From Bog-532 sp963830385 (lineage in GTDB: Bacteria > Actinomycetota > Actinomycetes > Streptosporangiales > Streptosporangiaceae), in NCBI GenBank assembly GCA_963830385.1, contig CAWHMD010000002.1, positions 248,001-312,000 on the forward strand: a stretch of DNA of 64,000 nucleotides, given 5' to 3'. A program made the translations under genes and the position numbers. Below the pieces are notes generated by a model. The model worked only from the letters and a program-made list of their open reading frames with translations. It searched no databases and had not been told where the DNA came from. The first letter of the stretch is position 1; each line of letters begins with the position of its first letter. Shown here in pieces: positions 45,422 through 54,132 of this stretch.

Positions 45422-47410
45422 TCACTCCGGCGCGGGCTGCGGCTCGCCCGCCGCCGGCCCGGCCACGGATTCCTCCGGGGCGGGCTCGGCTACGGGCTCG
45501 TCGGCGTGGGTGGACTGTGGCGGCTCGCCCAGCAGGGCCCGGGCCCGGGCGATCCGGACCGCGGCCGACAGCGAGTCGATGTCGTAGGCGCCGTAGTGCC
45601 GCATGCCGTTGATGAAGAACGTGGGCGTGCCGGACACGCTGGACAGGTCGGCCGAATCGACGTCCTCGGCCACGTGCCCGGCCCCGCTGTGCTGGCGCAG
45701 GTCGGTGCGGAACTGGTCGGTGTCCAGGTCCAGCTTCCCCGCGTAGCTCAGCAGGTCCCTGAGGGTGAGCGCGCCCTGGTGATCGAGCAGCACGTCGTGC
45801 ATGGGCCAGAACCCGCCCTGGGCGGCGGCGGCCTCAGCGGCCTCGGCCGCCAGCTGGGCGTGCGGGTGCACGTCGGTGAGCGGCAGGTGCCGCCACACGT
45901 AACGGATGTCGCCGAAGTCGCCCAGCAGCTCGCGGACCGCGGGCTCGGCCCGGCCGCAGTAGGGGCACTCGAAGTCGCCGTACTCGACCACGGTGACCGG
46001 GGAAGTCGCCGGCCCGCGGAAGTGGTCGCGGCGCGGGTCGACCGGGACCGCCAGGTCGGTGATCGTGTCGGACCGGCCCAGCAGGGCCAGCAGCTTCAGC
46101 CGCTTGGGCAGCTTGGCCGTGGCCTTGAAGACCGCCCAGCTCAGCCCGGAGGCGCACAGCACGGCCGACAGCACCCCGACCTTGGCCTCGGCCAGCGCGT
46201 CGCCGGAGAACGCCAGCGAGGCGATCAGCAGCGAAACCGTGAAGCCGACGCCCGCGATCGCCCCGGTGCCGGCCACCGCCGCCCAGCCGATGGGCGGCGA
46301 CACCCGGCCCTTGCTCAGCCAGGTAACCAGGCCGGCGCCGGCGCCGGTGCCGAGCGGTTTGCCCAGCACGTACCCGACCAGAATGCCGAGCGTGATCGGG
46401 GACGTGAACGCCTCGGCCAGGAAGTGGCCGGTGATCACGACATCGGCGTTGGCCAGGGCGAACAGCGGCACGATGACGTAGCTGGTCCACGGGTGGAACC
46501 GGGCCTCCAGCAGGTCGTTGGGCGACAGCGCACCCTGCACCCCCTCGGCCGCCGACCGGGCCAGCTCGGCGGTGGGCTGCTCGCGGAACAGCCGGAACAG
46601 GTCGGTGGCCTGCTCCAGGTCTGACCGGGCGGCCGGCCGCGCGTACGCCAGCAGCCCCATGACCAGGCCGACCGTGACGGGGTCGATGCCGGACTCGTAC
46701 ACCGCGACCCAGGCGGCCAGCCCGATCAGCAGGTGCAGGGCCCCGAACCGGACGCCGCGGAACCGCAGCACGGCTTCGGCCGCCAGCAGCAGGAAGCCGA
46801 TGACCAGCGGCATCACCCGCACGTGGCCGCTGTAGACCAGGGCGATGACCACGATGCTGGCCAGGTCGTCGACCACCGAGAAGGTGAGCAGGTAGGTCCG
46901 GACCCGGTCCGGCAGGTGCTTGCCGCCGACCAGGGCCAGCGCCCCCAGCGCGAACGCGGTGTCGGTGGACATGGCCGTTCCCCAGCCGTGCGCGGCCGGG
47001 CTCCCGGCCGTGAAGGCCAGGTAGAGCAGGGCCGGCACGATCATCCCGCCCAGCCCGGCCGCCAGCGGCAGGGCCAGGCGACTGCGCTCGCGCAGCTCCC
47101 CCATGTCCCACTCGCGCCGGGCCTCCACGGCCACGACCAGGAAGAACAGCGTCATCAGGCCGGAGTTGACCCAGCCGTGCAGGTCCTGGGACAGATCCAG
47201 CCGGCCGAGGTGGACCGACAGCATCGTGTGCCAGAACGACTCATAGGACCGGGCGCTGATGTTCACCCAGACCAGCGCGGCCACCGTCGCGCCGAGCAGG
47301 AACGCGGCGCTGCCGGTTTCGGTCCGCATGAACCGCCGGAGCGGCGTGACTTCCCGGGCCCAGACCGTGGCCCCGATCTGCCGGACGGCCGGGATCCGCG
47401 ATTCGGTCAT
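45422..47410 (-). CDS. nhaA: NhaA Na+/H+ antiporter fused to a DsbA-like thioredoxin domain
   Basis: 662 residues from the ATG at 47410. The first 430 form NhaA: TMSTDTAFALGALALVG split across helix 4, the paired aspartates in FSVVDDLASIVVIAL that bind Na+ and H+, and HPWTSYVIVPLFALANAD in the helix 10 region. A linker leads to a DsbA/thioredoxin domain (about 455-620) with VVEYGDFECPYCGRAEP, active-site CPYC at residues 482-485, and cis-proline GTPTFFING. The tail is Glu/Pro/Ala-rich. The fusion occurs in other actinomycetes and may couple antiport to redox state, but that is unproven. It is divergent from a small unknown gene. Confidence 0.92.
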   Translation of the reverse strand: MTESRIPAVRQIGATVWAREVTPLRRFMRTETGSAAFLLGATVAALVWVNISARSYESFWHTMLSVHLGRLDLSQDLHGWVNSGLMTLFFLVVAVEARREWDMGELRERSRLALPLAAGLGGMIVPALLYLAFTAGSPAAHGWGTAMSTDTAFALGALALVGGKHLPDRVRTYLLTFSVVDDLASIVVIALVYSGHVRVMPLVIGFLLLAAEAVLRFRGVRFGALHLLIGLAAWVAVYESGIDPVTVGLVMGLLAYARPAARSDLEQATDLFRLFREQPTAELARSAAEGVQGALSPNDLLEARFHPWTSYVIVPLFALANADVVITGHFLAEAFTSPITLGILVGYVLGKPLGTGAGAGLVTWLSKGRVSPPIGWAAVAGTGAIAGVGFTVSLLIASLAFSGDALAEAKVGVLSAVLCASGLSWAVFKATAKLPKRLKLLALLGRSDTITDLAVPVDPRRDHFRGPATSPVTVVEYGDFECPYCGRAEPAVRELLGDFGDIRYVWRHLPLTDVHPHAQLAAEAAEAAAAQGGFWPMHDVLLDHQGALTLRDLLSYAGKLDLDTDQFRTDLRQHSGAGHVAEDVDSADLSSVSGTPTFFINGMRHYGAYDIDSLSAAVRIARARALLGEPPQSTHADEPVAEPAPEESVAGPAAGEPQPAPE

Positions 47411-47477
47411 GGCATAAAGCTTAACTTTTGCCGGGCCGGGGAAAGATAAGACTAACCCCTCGGTAAGGAGGGCCCGG

Positions 47478-47750
47478 ATGATCGGCAAACTGCTGAAGTT
47501 CGGCGCGCCCGCAGTCATCGGTGTGCTCGCCGCCCTGAGTTTCCCGGACGCCAAACGCTACGTGGCCATCCGGCGCATCAGCTCGGGGCACCCGGAAGGC
47601 GTCCCGGCCGAAGGGGTGACGTCGTACTCGGACGCGGCGCACGCCGTCCCCGACGGCACCGGCGACTTCGACTCGGCTTCTCGCGGCGGCGGCCCCGTGC
47701 AGGAGCTGGAGACGCTCCCGGGCGAAGCCCGGCGTTCGTTAGCGGCCTAA
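47478..47750 (+). CDS. Small hypothetical protein with one N-terminal helix
   Basis: 90 residues. The ATG has an excellent AGGAGG 6 nt upstream, which strongly supports expression. The N-terminus (MIGKLLKFGAPAVIGVLAAL) is a short hydrophobic helix, perhaps a membrane anchor, followed by DAKRYVAIRRISSGHPE and a flexible acidic/Gly tail. I do not recognise a domain. It is divergent from nhaA (67 bp) and convergent with an Lrp/AsnC gene, with stops overlapping by 4 bp. Confidence 0.7.
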   Translation: MIGKLLKFGAPAVIGVLAALSFPDAKRYVAIRRISSGHPEGVPAEGVTSYSDAAHAVPDGTGDFDSASRGGGPVQELETLPGEARRSLAA

Positions 47751-48277
47751 CCGGCGGCTGGCGCCCGGCGGAAAGCCGGGGCGCGGGTCGACGACGCCCG
47801 CGGCCGGGAGGCCAGCAGCGGCATGGCCCGCGGCTCGATCACCGTGGACAGCAGCACCGCGCTGGTGGAGCGGGCCACCCAGGGTGAGGCGTTGAGCTGC
47901 AGCAGGATCTGCTGCAGCTCGGTGTTGGAGGCGGCCGCGACCCGGCACAGGACGTCGGCCGTGCCGGTCGTGGCGTAGGCCTCGAGCACGCCCGGGATCG
48001 CCGACAGGTCGCGGTGCAGCTTGTCCAGCGAGCCCTGGGCGATCTCGAGGGTGACGAACGCCTGGACCGGGTAACCGGCCGCGGCGATGTCGATGTCCGG
48101 GCCGTAGCCGGTGATCACGCCGGACCGCTCCAGCCGCTCCAGCCGGGACTGCACGGTAGCCCGGGCCACCCGGACCAGCCGGGACAGCTCCAGTACGCCG
48201 GCCCGCGGGCGCTGCCGCATCGCCGTCAGCAGGGCCAGGTCCAGCGGATCGAGCACGGGATCATCGGCCATGGCCAT
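47747..48277 (-). CDS. Lrp/AsnC-family regulator of the tyrosine pathway (predicted)
   Basis: 176 residues. The AsnC helix-turn-helix is at about 10-60 (DLALLTAMRQRPRAGVLELS, VARATVQSRLERLERSGVI) and the RAM domain at about 65-145 (GTADVLCRVAAASNTELQQIL). A basic, Ala/Arg/Pro-rich tail of 25 residues follows. CAGGAG precedes the ATG. It is divergent from hpd-hmgA, and the shared 146-bp gap has a GGCAATCTG/CAGATTGCC inverted repeat with centres 35 bp apart, a spacing that suits an Lrp octamer. Control of tyrosine breakdown in response to an aromatic amino acid is the likely role. Confidence 0.88.
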   Translation of the reverse strand: MAMADDPVLDPLDLALLTAMRQRPRAGVLELSRLVRVARATVQSRLERLERSGVITGYGPDIDIAAAGYPVQAFVTLEIAQGSLDKLHRDLSAIPGVLEAYATTGTADVLCRVAAASNTELQQILLQLNASPWVARSTSAVLLSTVIEPRAMPLLASRPRASSTRAPAFRRAPAAG

Positions 48278-48295
48278 CTCCTGAGCAAAAAACTA

Positions 48296-48339
48296 GGCAA
48301 TCTGTATAGCTACTGTGCCACTCATCCGTTCAGATTGCC
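48296..48339. promoter_or_regulatory. Inverted repeat likely bound by the Lrp/AsnC regulator
   Basis: GGCAATCTG (48296-48304) and CAGATTGCC (48331-48339) are perfect 9-bp inverted arms with a 26-nt spacer, in the divergent gap between the regulator and hpd. Confidence 0.6.
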
Positions 48340-48423
48340 CAACCTGGCCAGTCCGGAACGGCCTGGTTGCGCAGCTACTCGTGGCGGCGTTCTGATGGCT
48401 CTACGGCGACGAGAGGTGTGACG

Positions 48424-49644
48424 ATGACCATCGACCAGCGTTCGATCGATTCGGCCCTGACCGGTCAGGAACAGCTCGCGAACCTCAGCGCTGACCAGCT
48501 CCAGCAGCTGGTGGGCCTGGTCGAGTACGACGCCGCCCGGGACCCGTTCCCGGTCACCGGGTGGGACGCGGTGGTGTGGGCGGTCGGCAACGCCACCCAG
48601 GCCGCGCTGGCCTACCAGCTGGCCTACGGCATGGAACTGGTGGCCTACTCGGGCCCGGAGACCGGCAACCGGGACCACCACGCCTACGTGCTGCGCAGCG
48701 GCGCGGTCCGGTTCGTGCTGACCGGCGCCGTCTCCCCCGCCAGCCCGGTCGCCGACCACCACCGGCGGCACGGCGACGGCATCAGCGACATCGCGCTGGA
48801 GGTGCCGGACGTGGACCGGTGCGTCGCGCACGCCCGCGCCCAGGGCGCCACCGTGCTGGAGGAGCCGCACGACGTCAGCGACGGCTACGGCACGGTCCGG
48901 ATGGCGGCCATCGCGGCTTACGGCGAGACCCGGCACAGCCTGATCGACCGGTCCCGGTACTCCGGTCCCTACCTGCCGGGCTACGAGCCGCGCAGCTCCC
49001 ACGTCGACCGCCCGGCCGGGGCGCCCAAACGTTACTTCCAGGCCCTGGACCACGTGGTCGGCAACGTCGAGCTGGGTCACATGGACGAGTGGGTGGACTT
49101 CTACAACCGGGTGATGGGCTTCGTGAACATGGCCGAATTCGTGGGCGATGACATCGCCACCGAGTACTCGGCGCTGATGAGCAAGGTGGTGGCGAACGGC
49201 AACCACCGGGTCAAGTTCCCGCTGAACGAGCCGGCCGTGGGCAAGCGCAAGTCCCAGATCGACGAGTACCTGGAGTATTACGGCGGCGCAGGCGCCCAGC
49301 ACCTGGCCCTGGCCACGGGTGACATCATCGCCACGGTGGACGGCCTGCGCGCCAACGGAGTGGAGTTCCTGGACACCCCGGACTCCTACTACACCGACCC
49401 GGAGCTGCGGACGCGGATCGGCCACGTCCGGGTCCCGATCGGCGAGCTGCAGTCCCGCGGCATCCTGGTCGACCGGGACGAGGACGGGTACCTGCTGCAG
49501 ATCTTCTCCAAGCCGATCGGCGACCGGCCCACGGTGTTCTTCGAGTTCATCGAGCGCCACGGGTCCCTGGGCTTCGGGAAGGGCAACTTCCAGGCCCTGT
49601 TCGAGGCGATCGAGCGGGAGCAGGAGAAGCGGGGGAACCTGTAA
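48424..49644 (+). CDS. hpd: 4-hydroxyphenylpyruvate dioxygenase
   Basis: 406 residues from the ATG at 48424. HPPD converts 4-hydroxyphenylpyruvate to homogentisate in tyrosine breakdown. Its 2-His-1-Glu iron site can be seen: ALDHVVGNVEL, GAQHLALAT and FFEFIERHG. The C-terminal gating segment GSLGFGKGNFQALFEAIE is characteristic. The next gene, hmgA, acts on its product; its ATG shares one base with the hpd stop (TAATG), so the pair is coupled. The gene is divergent from an Lrp/AsnC regulator with a clear inverted repeat between them. Confidence 0.97.
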   Translation: MTIDQRSIDSALTGQEQLANLSADQLQQLVGLVEYDAARDPFPVTGWDAVVWAVGNATQAALAYQLAYGMELVAYSGPETGNRDHHAYVLRSGAVRFVLTGAVSPASPVADHHRRHGDGISDIALEVPDVDRCVAHARAQGATVLEEPHDVSDGYGTVRMAAIAAYGETRHSLIDRSRYSGPYLPGYEPRSSHVDRPAGAPKRYFQALDHVVGNVELGHMDEWVDFYNRVMGFVNMAEFVGDDIATEYSALMSKVVANGNHRVKFPLNEPAVGKRKSQIDEYLEYYGGAGAQHLALATGDIIATVDGLRANGVEFLDTPDSYYTDPELRTRIGHVRVPIGELQSRGILVDRDEDGYLLQIFSKPIGDRPTVFFEFIERHGSLGFGKGNFQALFEAIEREQEKRGNL

Positions 49645-50840
49645 TGGCGCACTACCGCGCGGTGGGCGACATCCCGCCCAAGCGGCACACCCAGCACCGG
49701 CAGAGCGACGGCACCCTCTACGCCGAGGAGCTGATGGGCGAGGAGGGCTTCAGCTCGGACTCCGCGCTGCTCTACCACACCGGGATCCCGTCGGCCATCG
49801 TCGACGCGGTCAGCTGGGACCCCGGTGACCTGGCGACCACCGCCAACCACCCGCTCAAGCCGCGGCACCTGCGGCTGCACGATCTGTTCGCCGGCGAGGA
49901 CTGGAAGGCGATCGACCCGGTGACCGGGCGGCGGCTGGTGCTCGGCAACGCCGAGGTCCGCATCTCCTACGTGGCCGCGGGCGAGGCGTCGCCGCTGTAC
50001 CGCAACGCCGCGGGCGACGAGTGCGTCTACGTCGAGGCCGGCCAGGGCACCGTGCAGACGACGTTCGGGGCGCTGCCGGTGCGGGCGGGCGACTACGTGA
50101 TCCTGCCCCGGTCCACCACTCAGCGCTGGGTCCCCGACGGCCACGAGCCGCTGCGCTGCTACGTGATCGAGGCCAACTCGCACATCGCCCCGCCCAAGCG
50201 CTACCTGTCCCGCTACGGGCAGTTCCTGGAACACAGCCCGTACTGCGAGCGCGACCTGCACGGACCGGCCGGGCCGCTGACCGAAACCGGTACCGACGTG
50301 CCGGTCCTGGTCAAGCACCGGTCGCGGGGCGAAATCGTGGGCACCCGCTACACCTACGCCAGCCACCCGTTCGACGTGGCGGGCTGGGACGGCTGCCTGT
50401 ACCCGTACACGTTCAACGTCGAGGACTTCATGCCGATCACCGGCAAGGTCCACCAGCCGCCGCCGGTGCACCAGGTGTTCGAGGGCAGCGGCTTCGTGAT
50501 CTGCAACTTCGTGCCGCGCAAGGTCGACTACCACCCGCTGTCGATCCCGGTGCCGTACTACCACTCGAACGTGGACTCCGACGAGGTGATGTTCTACTGC
50601 GGCGGCGACTACGAGGCCCGCAAGGGCTCCGGGATCGGCCAGGGGTCGGTCAGCCTGCACCCGGGCGGCCACAGCCACGGGCCGCAGCCGGGCGCGGTCG
50701 AGCGCAGCCTCGGGGCGGAGTACTTCGACGAGCTGGCGGTGATGGTGGACACGTTCCGGCCGCTGGAGCTGGGCGAGGGCGGCACCGCGTCCGACGACGG
50801 CGGCTACGCCTGGACCTGGGCGCAGGGACGCCAGGCGTAA
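49644..50840 (+). CDS. hmgA: Homogentisate 1,2-dioxygenase
   Basis: 398 residues. The enzyme opens the ring of homogentisate to maleylacetoacetate. The conserved cupin regions are present: NADEVRIS-like GNAEVRISYVAAGEA, GDYVILPRSTTQRW, and the catalytic end with PPPVHQVFEGSGF, DEVMFYC and HPGGHSHGPQPG containing the iron-binding His residues. It is slightly shorter than the eukaryotic enzyme, as is usual in actinomycetes. It is coupled to hpd by a one-base overlap. The later enzymes (maleylacetoacetate isomerase, fumarylacetoacetase) are not in this window. It is convergent with gpgS. Confidence 0.95.
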   Translation: MAHYRAVGDIPPKRHTQHRQSDGTLYAEELMGEEGFSSDSALLYHTGIPSAIVDAVSWDPGDLATTANHPLKPRHLRLHDLFAGEDWKAIDPVTGRRLVLGNAEVRISYVAAGEASPLYRNAAGDECVYVEAGQGTVQTTFGALPVRAGDYVILPRSTTQRWVPDGHEPLRCYVIEANSHIAPPKRYLSRYGQFLEHSPYCERDLHGPAGPLTETGTDVPVLVKHRSRGEIVGTRYTYASHPFDVAGWDGCLYPYTFNVEDFMPITGKVHQPPPVHQVFEGSGFVICNFVPRKVDYHPLSIPVPYYHSNVDSDEVMFYCGGDYEARKGSGIGQGSVSLHPGGHSHGPQPGAVERSLGAEYFDELAVMVDTFRPLELGEGGTASDDGGYAWTWAQGRQA

Positions 50841-50868
50841 CCGGCCGCCGGTTGCCGTGCCGGCCGGG

Positions 50869-51876
50869 TCAGGCCACCGTGTCCCGTTCCTGGCCGGAGG
50901 ACAGGACGTGGGTCAGCGGGGGCCGCTCCAGCAGCTCGACCAGGTGCTCGTCCAGCCGCAGCCCGTCCGGGGTGCCGACCGCGTGCAGGTAGACGTCCCG
51001 GCGGGGCAGGGCCAGCATCTCGGACGGGTCGTGGGAGACCGCGCCGCGCCCGGCCAGCTGGACCCGGCGGCCCAGCGCGCGCAGCACCGCCGAGCTCATC
51101 CGGGTCAGGTCGAACAGCGGCTGGTGCCGGTTCTGCCGCGTTTCCAGGTCGACCTGGGCCATGGCCGCCAGGCCGGCCTCGTTCAGCACGTCGACCATCA
51201 TCGCGATCTCGACCCCGTAGCCGGTGGCGAACGGGATGCCGCACAGCAGCTCCCGGTGGGCGGCGAACTCCCCCGCCAGCGGCTGCACGAACCCGGTCAG
51301 CTCCGGGTAGAAGAAGTTCAGCAGCGGCTTGGCCATCAGCTCGGTGACCCGGCCGCCGCCGTCCACCACCGCCTTGCCGTCCTGCTTGCCGTCCTGGCTG
51401 AACGGGCGCCGGAAGGCCGCCTTGCTGAACTGGACGGCCGGGTTGGTCAGCAGCGGCCCGAGCGTGCCGTAGACGAAGTGCTCGCGGAAGTCCGTCGAGT
51501 CGGAGTCGGCGAACATGACGATGTCGCCGCGGGCCACCGACAGGCTGCGCCACATGGCGTCGCCCTTGCCGTGCGCGCGCCCGTACTCGGGCAGCAGCTC
51601 GTTCTCGGAGTACACCTCGGCGCCGTGGGCGCGGGCGATATCGGCGGTGCCGTCGGGTGAATCGGCGTCGACGACCACGACCTGGCCGACGAGCCCGGTC
51701 CGGTCGTTCAGCCGGGCCACGGTGTCGAGGATGGGGCCGATGGTCTCGGCCGTGTTCCTGGTCGGCAGCACCAGGGTGGTGGTGAGCGGAAGCCGGTCTG
51801 CGCCTTCGGTGAGGCCGCGGAAGTCTCGGTAGTGGAACGAGCGCTGCTCGAACCATTCCCACACAGTGATGTCCAT
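50869..51876 (-). CDS. gpgS: Glucosyl-3-phosphoglycerate synthase
   Basis: 335 residues, GT81 family. It moves glucose from NDP-glucose to 3-phosphoglycerate, the first step to glucosylglycerate and to methylglucose lipopolysaccharide. Markers include the nucleotide-binding VVVDADSPDGTAD, the metal/sugar loop MFADSDSTDFREHF, the acceptor region AGEFAAHRELL and GIPFATGYGVEIAMMVDV. No gpgP phosphatase is adjacent. The GH63 and glgX genes 42 kb away may belong to the same glucan or glucosylglycerate metabolism. It is divergent from a PfkB kinase across a 229-bp gap that holds a GACACCAGGTGTC palindrome. Confidence 0.92.
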   Translation of the reverse strand: MDITVWEWFEQRSFHYRDFRGLTEGADRLPLTTTLVLPTRNTAETIGPILDTVARLNDRTGLVGQVVVVDADSPDGTADIARAHGAEVYSENELLPEYGRAHGKGDAMWRSLSVARGDIVMFADSDSTDFREHFVYGTLGPLLTNPAVQFSKAAFRRPFSQDGKQDGKAVVDGGGRVTELMAKPLLNFFYPELTGFVQPLAGEFAAHRELLCGIPFATGYGVEIAMMVDVLNEAGLAAMAQVDLETRQNRHQPLFDLTRMSSAVLRALGRRVQLAGRGAVSHDPSEMLALPRRDVYLHAVGTPDGLRLDEHLVELLERPPLTHVLSSGQERDTVA

Positions 51877-52021
51877 GTACGACTTTCGGTTCAGGCCCGC
51901 GGCGGATCGAGCCCCGCGGGAAGACGTGATCTGACCTGATGTGCTCGCTGCGTCGTACTCCGCCCCGTGCCGCCCATGGCCCCAGCTGAAGGCGGAGAGT
52001 AAATTTTATGCGGTGGCCGTT

Positions 52022-52034
52022 GACACCAGGTGTC
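52022..52034. promoter_or_regulatory. Palindrome GACACCAGGTGTC between gpgS and the PfkB kinase
   Basis: A perfect 13-bp palindrome following TT, so it overlaps a TTGACA -35-like hexamer at 52020-52025. The half-site ACACCAGG also forms the dyad upstream of the acyl-CoA ligase at 20296-20332, suggesting one regulator for both. Confidence 0.45.
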
Positions 52035-52069
52035 GGCAAGTTTCGGCCAGGTAAAACCCCGGTGCCTTA

Positions 52070-52097
52070 TTGAGCCCCGGTCCCGGCGGCCTAGAGT
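52070..52097 (+). promoter_or_regulatory. Promoter of the PfkB kinase gene, probably leaderless
   Basis: TTGAGC (52070-52075), a 16-nt spacer and TAGAGT (52092-52097), which ends 8 nt before the GTG at 52106. Transcription would begin at or next to the start codon. Confidence 0.5.
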
Positions 52098-52105
52098 CTC
52101 TACTC

Positions 52106-53089
52106 GTGATCACAGTCATCGGCGAGGCCATCGTCGACCTCGTTGTGTCCCCCGGCTGGGAGTGTCACGCCGCGCCCGGCGGGGCGCCCGCCAACGTGGC
52201 GGTGGCGCTGGCCCGGCTGGGCCGGGACGTGTCGCTGCGCGCCCGCCTGTCGGGCGACGGGTTCGGGTCGATGCTGCGCGAGCACCTGACCCGCAACGGC
52301 ATCAATGCCCGGGACTTCGTGGACGCCGCCGAGCAGAGCACGCTGGCCATCGCGACGCTGAGCGAGGACCGGCAGGCGTCCTACAGCTTCTACGCCAACG
52401 GCACCGCCGACTGGGGCTGGCGGGCCACCGACCTCGGGCCGCTCCCGGCCGACGTGGACGCGCTGTACCTGGGCTCACTGGCGGCCGCGCTGCCGCCCGG
52501 CGCGGCCTACATCGAGTCGTTCACCCAGCTGGTGCGCTCGGCGGGCAAGGTCGTGATCGTCTACGACCCGAACCTGCGGCCGACGGCGACCCCGGACCGG
52601 AACGCCGAGCGGCTGCGGGTGGAACGGCAGCTGCGGCAGGTCCACGTGGCCAAGGCCAGCGCCGAGGACCTGGCCTGGCTGTACCCGGACCAGACGGTGC
52701 GCGAGGTGGCCCGCCGCTGGCAGCGCATCGGGCCCGACCTGGTGGTGGTGACGATGGGCGGTGACGGCGCGTTCGGGCTGACCCGGGACGGGACCGAGCT
52801 GACCGTGCCCCCCGTGCCGGCCGAGGTGGTGGACACGATCGGGGCCGGGGACGCGTTCTCGGCCGGCCTGGTCGACGCCCTGGCCGAAGAGGGCCTGCTC
52901 GGCCGGGACGGCATCGCGGGCCTCGCCGAGCTGGACGCGGCCCGGCTGGCCCGGCTGCTGACCAGCGCCGGCATCGTGGCCGCGCTGACCGTGGAGCGGC
53001 CCGGGGCGGACCCGCCGCGCAAGGCCGAGGTGCTGGAGCGGCTGGCCCAGCTGCGCGCCGACCTGGGCGGGCCGCCGGGCTCGGCTTAG
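52106..53089 (+). CDS. PfkB-family sugar kinase (fructokinase-like)
   Basis: 327 residues from a GTG at 52106. The PfkB/ribokinase fold shows the N-terminal substrate motif GGAPANVAVALARLG and the C-terminal signature DTIGAGDAFSAGLVDAL with the catalytic Asp, plus VVTMGGDGAFGL at the nucleotide site. The N-terminal TVIGEAIVDLV fits the fructokinase group. It phosphorylates a sugar or nucleoside with ATP; which one is not clear. It is divergent from gpgS and convergent with ppk2, overlapping its stop by 4 bp. Confidence 0.88.
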   Translation: MITVIGEAIVDLVVSPGWECHAAPGGAPANVAVALARLGRDVSLRARLSGDGFGSMLREHLTRNGINARDFVDAAEQSTLAIATLSEDRQASYSFYANGTADWGWRATDLGPLPADVDALYLGSLAAALPPGAAYIESFTQLVRSAGKVVIVYDPNLRPTATPDRNAERLRVERQLRQVHVAKASAEDLAWLYPDQTVREVARRWQRIGPDLVVVTMGGDGAFGLTRDGTELTVPPVPAEVVDTIGAGDAFSAGLVDALAEEGLLGRDGIAGLAELDAARLARLLTSAGIVAALTVERPGADPPRKAEVLERLAQLRADLGGPPGSA

Positions 53090-54057
53090 AGCTCGGGGAA
53101 GGGGGCGGTGAACTTGCGCTCGGAGAGCAGCGCGGGCGGGCCGATGACCTTGTTGTCGGGCGAGCCGACCAGCTCGGTGTCCTTGCGCGGGTAGTCGAAC
53201 AGCGCCAGCACGTGCCGCATGGCCTCCAGCCGGGCGCGTTTCTTGTCGTTGCTCTTGACCACGGTCCACGGCGCGTACGGGGTGTCCGTGTAGTGGAACA
53301 TGGCCTCCTTGGCCTCGGTGTAGTCGTCCCACTTGTCCAGCGACTGGATGTCCATGGGGCTGAGCTTCCACTGCCGGACCGGATCGACCTGGCGGATGAT
53401 GAACCGGGTCAGCTGCTCGTTCTGGGACACCGAGAACCAGAACTTGACCAGGTGGATGTCGGACCGGACGATCATCCGCTCGTAGTCCGGGGCCTGCCGC
53501 ATGAACTCGTAGTACTCCTCGTCGGAGCAGAACCCCATCACCCGCTCGACGCCGGCCCGGTTGTACCAGGACCGGTCGAAGAACACCATCTCGCCGTCGG
53601 TCGGCAGGTGGGTGATGTAGCGCTGGAAGTACCACTGGCCCTGCTCGCGCTCGGTCGGCTTCTCCAGCGCGACCACGCTCGCGCCGCGCGGGTTCAGGTG
53701 CTCCATGAACCGCTTGATCGTGCCGCCCTTGCCCGCCGCGTCCCGGCCCTCGTTGACGATGACCAGTTTCTGGCCGGTTTCCTTCGTCCAGTTCTGCAGT
53801 TTGACCAGCTCGATCTGGAGCAGCCGCTTGGTCACCTCGTACTCGTGCCGCGGCAGCCGCTCCTGGTACGGGTAGTCCTGACGCCAGGTGTCCACCACCC
53901 GGCCGTCCGGCCGGACCAGGACCGGGTCGTCGTCGTCGGTGTCCTCGACGCGCAGCCCGGCCAGCACGGCCAGGTCGTCGGGGTCCTCGGACCCCGGGTG
54001 GGGCAGTGCCACCGACTGGGAGAGCGGCTCGGGAACGGTGTCGCTGGTCATCTCCAT
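53086..54057 (-). CDS. ppk2: Polyphosphate kinase 2
   Basis: 323 residues, class I PPK2 with one catalytic domain. Walker A is NEGRDAAGKGGTIKR, Walker B is VFFDRSWYNRAGVERVMGF, and the lid region EEYYEFMRQAPDYERMIVR follows; WKLSPMDIQSLDKWDDYTEAK is typical. A polar N-terminus of about 75 residues precedes the core. The enzyme makes nucleotides from polyphosphate or the reverse. The ATG at 54057 is the first of two (MEM). It is divergent from an oxidoreductase gene and convergent with the PfkB kinase. Confidence 0.94.
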   Translation of the reverse strand: MEMTSDTVPEPLSQSVALPHPGSEDPDDLAVLAGLRVEDTDDDDPVLVRPDGRVVDTWRQDYPYQERLPRHEYEVTKRLLQIELVKLQNWTKETGQKLVIVNEGRDAAGKGGTIKRFMEHLNPRGASVVALEKPTEREQGQWYFQRYITHLPTDGEMVFFDRSWYNRAGVERVMGFCSDEEYYEFMRQAPDYERMIVRSDIHLVKFWFSVSQNEQLTRFIIRQVDPVRQWKLSPMDIQSLDKWDDYTEAKEAMFHYTDTPYAPWTVVKSNDKKRARLEAMRHVLALFDYPRKDTELVGSPDNKVIGPPALLSERKFTAPFPEL

Positions 54058-54132
54058 AGCTCACCACACCCACGGCCCTGGTTCGAAGGGGAGGGCTGGG
54101 AAGATTAAGCAAACAATCTGGCGGGGAGGCAC

